DNA of 7,265 nucleotides from an uncultured delta proteobacterium (lineage in GTDB: Bacteria; Myxococcota_A; Polyangia; Polyangiales; Ga0077539): NCBI GenBank assembly GCA_903885885.1, contig CAISKJ010001267.1, positions 1 to 7,265 of the forward strand, in the 5' to 3' direction. Position 1 is the first letter of the stretch. Every line of letters starts with the position of its first letter. Positions 5,093 through 7,265 of this stretch are shown piece after piece. Made by a program: the position numbers and the translations under genes. The notes beneath the pieces are model-generated. The model was not told the origin of the DNA, did no database searches, and saw nothing but the letters and a program-made list of their open reading frames with translations.

Positions 5093-7265
5093 ATGTCGAA
5101 CGAGCTCCGCTTCGATGGGAAGGTCGCGATCGTCACGGGGGCCGGCAACGGCCTGGGTCGCTCGCACGCGCTGCTGCTCGCGAGCCGCGGCGCGAAGGTG
5201 GTCGTCAACGACCTCGGCGGCGCGCACACGGGCGGCGGTCGCTCGAGCGCCGCGGCCGACAAGGTGGTCGAAGACATTCGCGCCGCCGGGGGTGAGGCCG
5301 TCGCCAACTACGACTCGGTCGAAGACGGCGCCAAGATCGTGCAGTGCGCGCTCGACTCGTTCGGCCGCGTCGACATCGTGATCAACAACGCGGGCATCTT
5401 GCGCGACGTCACCTACGCGAAGATGAGCTCCGACGACTGGGACCTCATCTACCGCGTGCACGTGCTCGGCGCGCACCGCGTGACGGCCGCCGCGTGGCCG
5501 CACCTGCGCGAGCAGAAGTTCGGCCGGGTGATTCTCACCGCGTCGGCGGCGGGCATCTACGGCAACTTCGGCCAGGCCAACTATGCGATGGCCAAGCTGG
5601 GCCTCGTGGGCTTCTCGAACACGCTCGCCCTCGAGGGCAAGAAGAACAACGTGCTCGTGAACACCATCGCCCCCATCGCGGGCTCGCGCATGACCGAGAC
5701 GGTGCTCCCCAGGGAGCTCCTCGAGGCCCTCAAGCCCGAGCTCGTGTCGCCCCTCGTGGCGTGGCTCTGTCACGAGTCGAACACCGACACGGGCGGGCTC
5801 TACGAGGTGGGCGGCGGCTTCATGGGCAAGCTCCGGTGGGAGCGCGCCGAGGGTCACACCTGGCGCCTCGGCCGCACCGTGACCCCCGAGGCCGTGCGCG
5901 ACGAGTGGAAGGGCATCTCCGACTTCTCGAAGACCACGCACCCCGGCTCGATCAACGAGTCGATGCAGCCCATCATCAACAACGTAGAAGCCGGTCCGTC
6001 GAAGGGCGGCAACCAGTTTATCGACGTCGACAAGGCGCTCGGGTGGGAGTCGCCCGAGGCCCGCAGCGAGTACACCGAGCGCGACGTGTCGCTCTATGCG
6101 CTGGGCGTGGGCGCGGGCCGCAATCCCCTCGACGCCAAAGAGCTCAGCCTCGTGTACGAGATGAACACCGACGGCTTCTACGCCATCCCCACGATGACCG
6201 CCGCGATGAGCGTCGGGCTCATCATGAAGATGGCCATGGAGGGCAAGCAGGCCCCCGGCCTCGACTACGGCCTCGATCGCATCCTCCACGGCGAGCAGTA
6301 CACCGAGGTGGTGCGCCCGCTGCCCACGAAGCAGAAGCTCACCAACCGCGCCAGGGTGAAGGCCATCTACGACAAGGGCAAAGGCGCCGTCGTGGTGATG
6401 GAGATCCGCTCGCACGACGAAGAGGGCGACCTCCTCGCCATCAACGAGATCACCACCTTCGTGCGCGGCGCCGGCGGCTGGGGCGGCGATCGCGGCCCCG
6501 CGGGCGACGGCAACGTGGTGCCCGAGCGCGCCCCCGATGCGACGGTCGAAGAGAAGACGAGCGACGATCAGGCGCTGCTCTACCGCCTCTCGGGCGACGT
6601 GAACCCGCTCCACGCCGACCCGGGCTTCGCCACCTCGTTCGGCTTTCAGAAGCCCATTCTGCACGGGCTCTGCACCTACGGCTTCGCGGCGCGGCACGTG
6701 ATCGGCGCCTTCGCCAACGGCGACCCGCGGCTCTTCAAGTCGATGCGCGTGCGCTTCGCCGACTCGGTGTTCCCCGGCGAGACGCTCGTCACCGAGATGT
6801 GGCGCGACGGCGACAAGGTGACCTTTCGCACGCGCGTGAAGGAGCGCGAGAAGGTCGTGCTCACCGGCGGCGCCGTCGAGCTCTACAAAGAGATCCCGGT
6901 GAAGAAGGCGAAGGCTGCCGCGAAGCCCGCGGCGGGTGCGAGCGCGCCCGCGGTGCCCAACACCACCGACATCTTCAGCGGCATTCGCAAGTACCTCGCG
7001 AAGAACGCCGACGTGGCCACCAAGATCGGCAAGGTGTTTCAGTTTCGCCTCAGCGCGCCCGACAGCGTGTGGACGCTCGACCTCAAGGCCAACAGCGTGA
7101 CGCAGGGCGAAGGGTCGAAGTCGGAGTGCACGCTCGAGCTCACCGACGCTGACTTCATGGCGATGGCCACGGGCAAGGCCAACCCGATGAAGCTCTTCTC
7201 GTCGGGCAAGCTCAAGATCTCGGGCGACCTCATGGCGTCGCAGAAGCTCGACTTCCTCATGAAGG
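5093..7265 (+). CDS. Peroxisome-style multifunctional enzyme type 2: (3R)-hydroxyacyl-CoA dehydrogenase, enoyl-CoA hydratase 2 and SCP2 domain, 3'-partial
   Basis: The frame has 724 codons without a stop and runs off the window. Residues 1-300 are a short-chain dehydrogenase: T15-GAGNGLG for the dinucleotide, D40 (VVNDLGG, suggesting NAD), N98-N-A-G, and catalytic S151, Y164, K168. Residues about 325-600 are a double hot-dog hydratase 2: E356 (LVYE) in the first half and the signature Y497-RLSGD502-x-NPLH507 followed by KPILHGLCT. An Ala/Lys/Pro linker (604-623) leads to an SCP2 lipid-carrier domain (626 onward, FSSGKLKISGD near the end). Such enzymes hydrate trans-2-enoyl-CoA to (3R)-hydroxyacyl-CoA and oxidise it to 3-ketoacyl-CoA. 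Domain order, length and many motifs match animal HSD17B4 (about 736 residues), so only some ten residues are probably missing. It is cytoplasmic here. Confidence 0.95.
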   Translation, partial: MSNELRFDGKVAIVTGAGNGLGRSHALLLASRGAKVVVNDLGGAHTGGGRSSAAADKVVEDIRAAGGEAVANYDSVEDGAKIVQCALDSFGRVDIVINNAGILRDVTYAKMSSDDWDLIYRVHVLGAHRVTAAAWPHLREQKFGRVILTASAAGIYGNFGQANYAMAKLGLVGFSNTLALEGKKNNVLVNTIAPIAGSRMTETVLPRELLEALKPELVSPLVAWLCHESNTDTGGLYEVGGGFMGKLRWERAEGHTWRLGRTVTPEAVRDEWKGISDFSKTTHPGSINESMQPIINNVEAGPSKGGNQFIDVDKALGWESPEARSEYTERDVSLYALGVGAGRNPLDAKELSLVYEMNTDGFYAIPTMTAAMSVGLIMKMAMEGKQAPGLDYGLDRILHGEQYTEVVRPLPTKQKLTNRARVKAIYDKGKGAVVVMEIRSHDEEGDLLAINEITTFVRGAGGWGGDRGPAGDGNVVPERAPDATVEEKTSDDQALLYRLSGDVNPLHADPGFATSFGFQKPILHGLCTYGFAARHVIGAFANGDPRLFKSMRVRFADSVFPGETLVTEMWRDGDKVTFRTRVKEREKVVLTGGAVELYKEIPVKKAKAAAKPAAGASAPAVPNTTDIFSGIRKYLAKNADVATKIGKVFQFRLSAPDSVWTLDLKANSVTQGEGSKSECTLELTDADFMAMATGKANPMKLFSSGKLKISGDLMASQKLDFLMK

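Noticed and set aside
5072..6697. A 541-codon minus-strand open frame opposite the beta-oxidation gene.
   Set aside because: Its composition (Val, Ala, His, Arg, Gly) is what antisense reading of GC-rich coding DNA gives, and no family motifs are seen.
5344..7152. A 602-codon plus-strand open frame overlapping the beta-oxidation gene.
   Set aside because: It is an Arg-rich out-of-frame shadow without recognisable domains; the frame from 5093 carries every SDR, hydratase and SCP2 motif.

Overview
The window is very GC-rich, with almost every third codon position G or C. It encodes a long secreted-type cysteine-rich repeat protein ending in a fibrinogen-like domain, a lipoprotein phosphodiesterase, an iron/2-oxoglutarate oxygenase and an unusually animal-like beta-oxidation enzyme. 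This mix, and the Asp/Ala/Pro/Val tract plus CGACG-type repeats, point to a myxobacterium (Myxococcota, probably the Polyangiales side). That assignment is inference from composition and protein style, as no marker gene is present.

Layout, all intact genes on the + strand: (1) 3-2627, the 3' part of a large cell-surface protein whose start and signal peptide lie upstream. It has an acidic Pro-rich linker, a cysteine-rich segment, nine-plus modules with an exact 52-residue (156-bp) period, and a C-terminal fibrinogen-like domain of the YCDxxxxGGGW type. (2) 2648-3907, a lipoprotein of the endonuclease/exonuclease/phosphatase superfamily with a cysteine-rich insertion, 20 nt after gene 1. (3) 3908-4225, a 318-nt stretch without an intact gene that seems to hold a decayed minus-strand remnant of a 2TM-domain membrane protein. 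(4) 4226-4945, a 2-oxoglutarate/Fe(II) dioxygenase with an N-terminal SEC-C zinc motif. (5) 4946-5092, a regulatory gap with two overlapping perfect inverted repeats built from TGAAT half-sites. (6) 5093 to the window end, a peroxisome-style multifunctional enzyme type 2 (SDR dehydrogenase, hydratase 2 and SCP2 in one chain), 724 codons visible and probably only a few residues short of its stop.

Genes 1 and 2 look like an extracellular or cell-surface pair, a putative glycan-binding adhesin and a surface phosphodiesterase. Gene 6 is intracellular lipid metabolism and appears to be controlled separately through the palindromic operator in front of it. The points most worth following up are the eukaryote-like three-domain beta-oxidation enzyme, its probable operator, and the strictly periodic two-subtype cysteine modules of gene 1. 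I see no mobile element, RNA gene or CRISPR array, and nothing that amounts to a new defence or mobile system.
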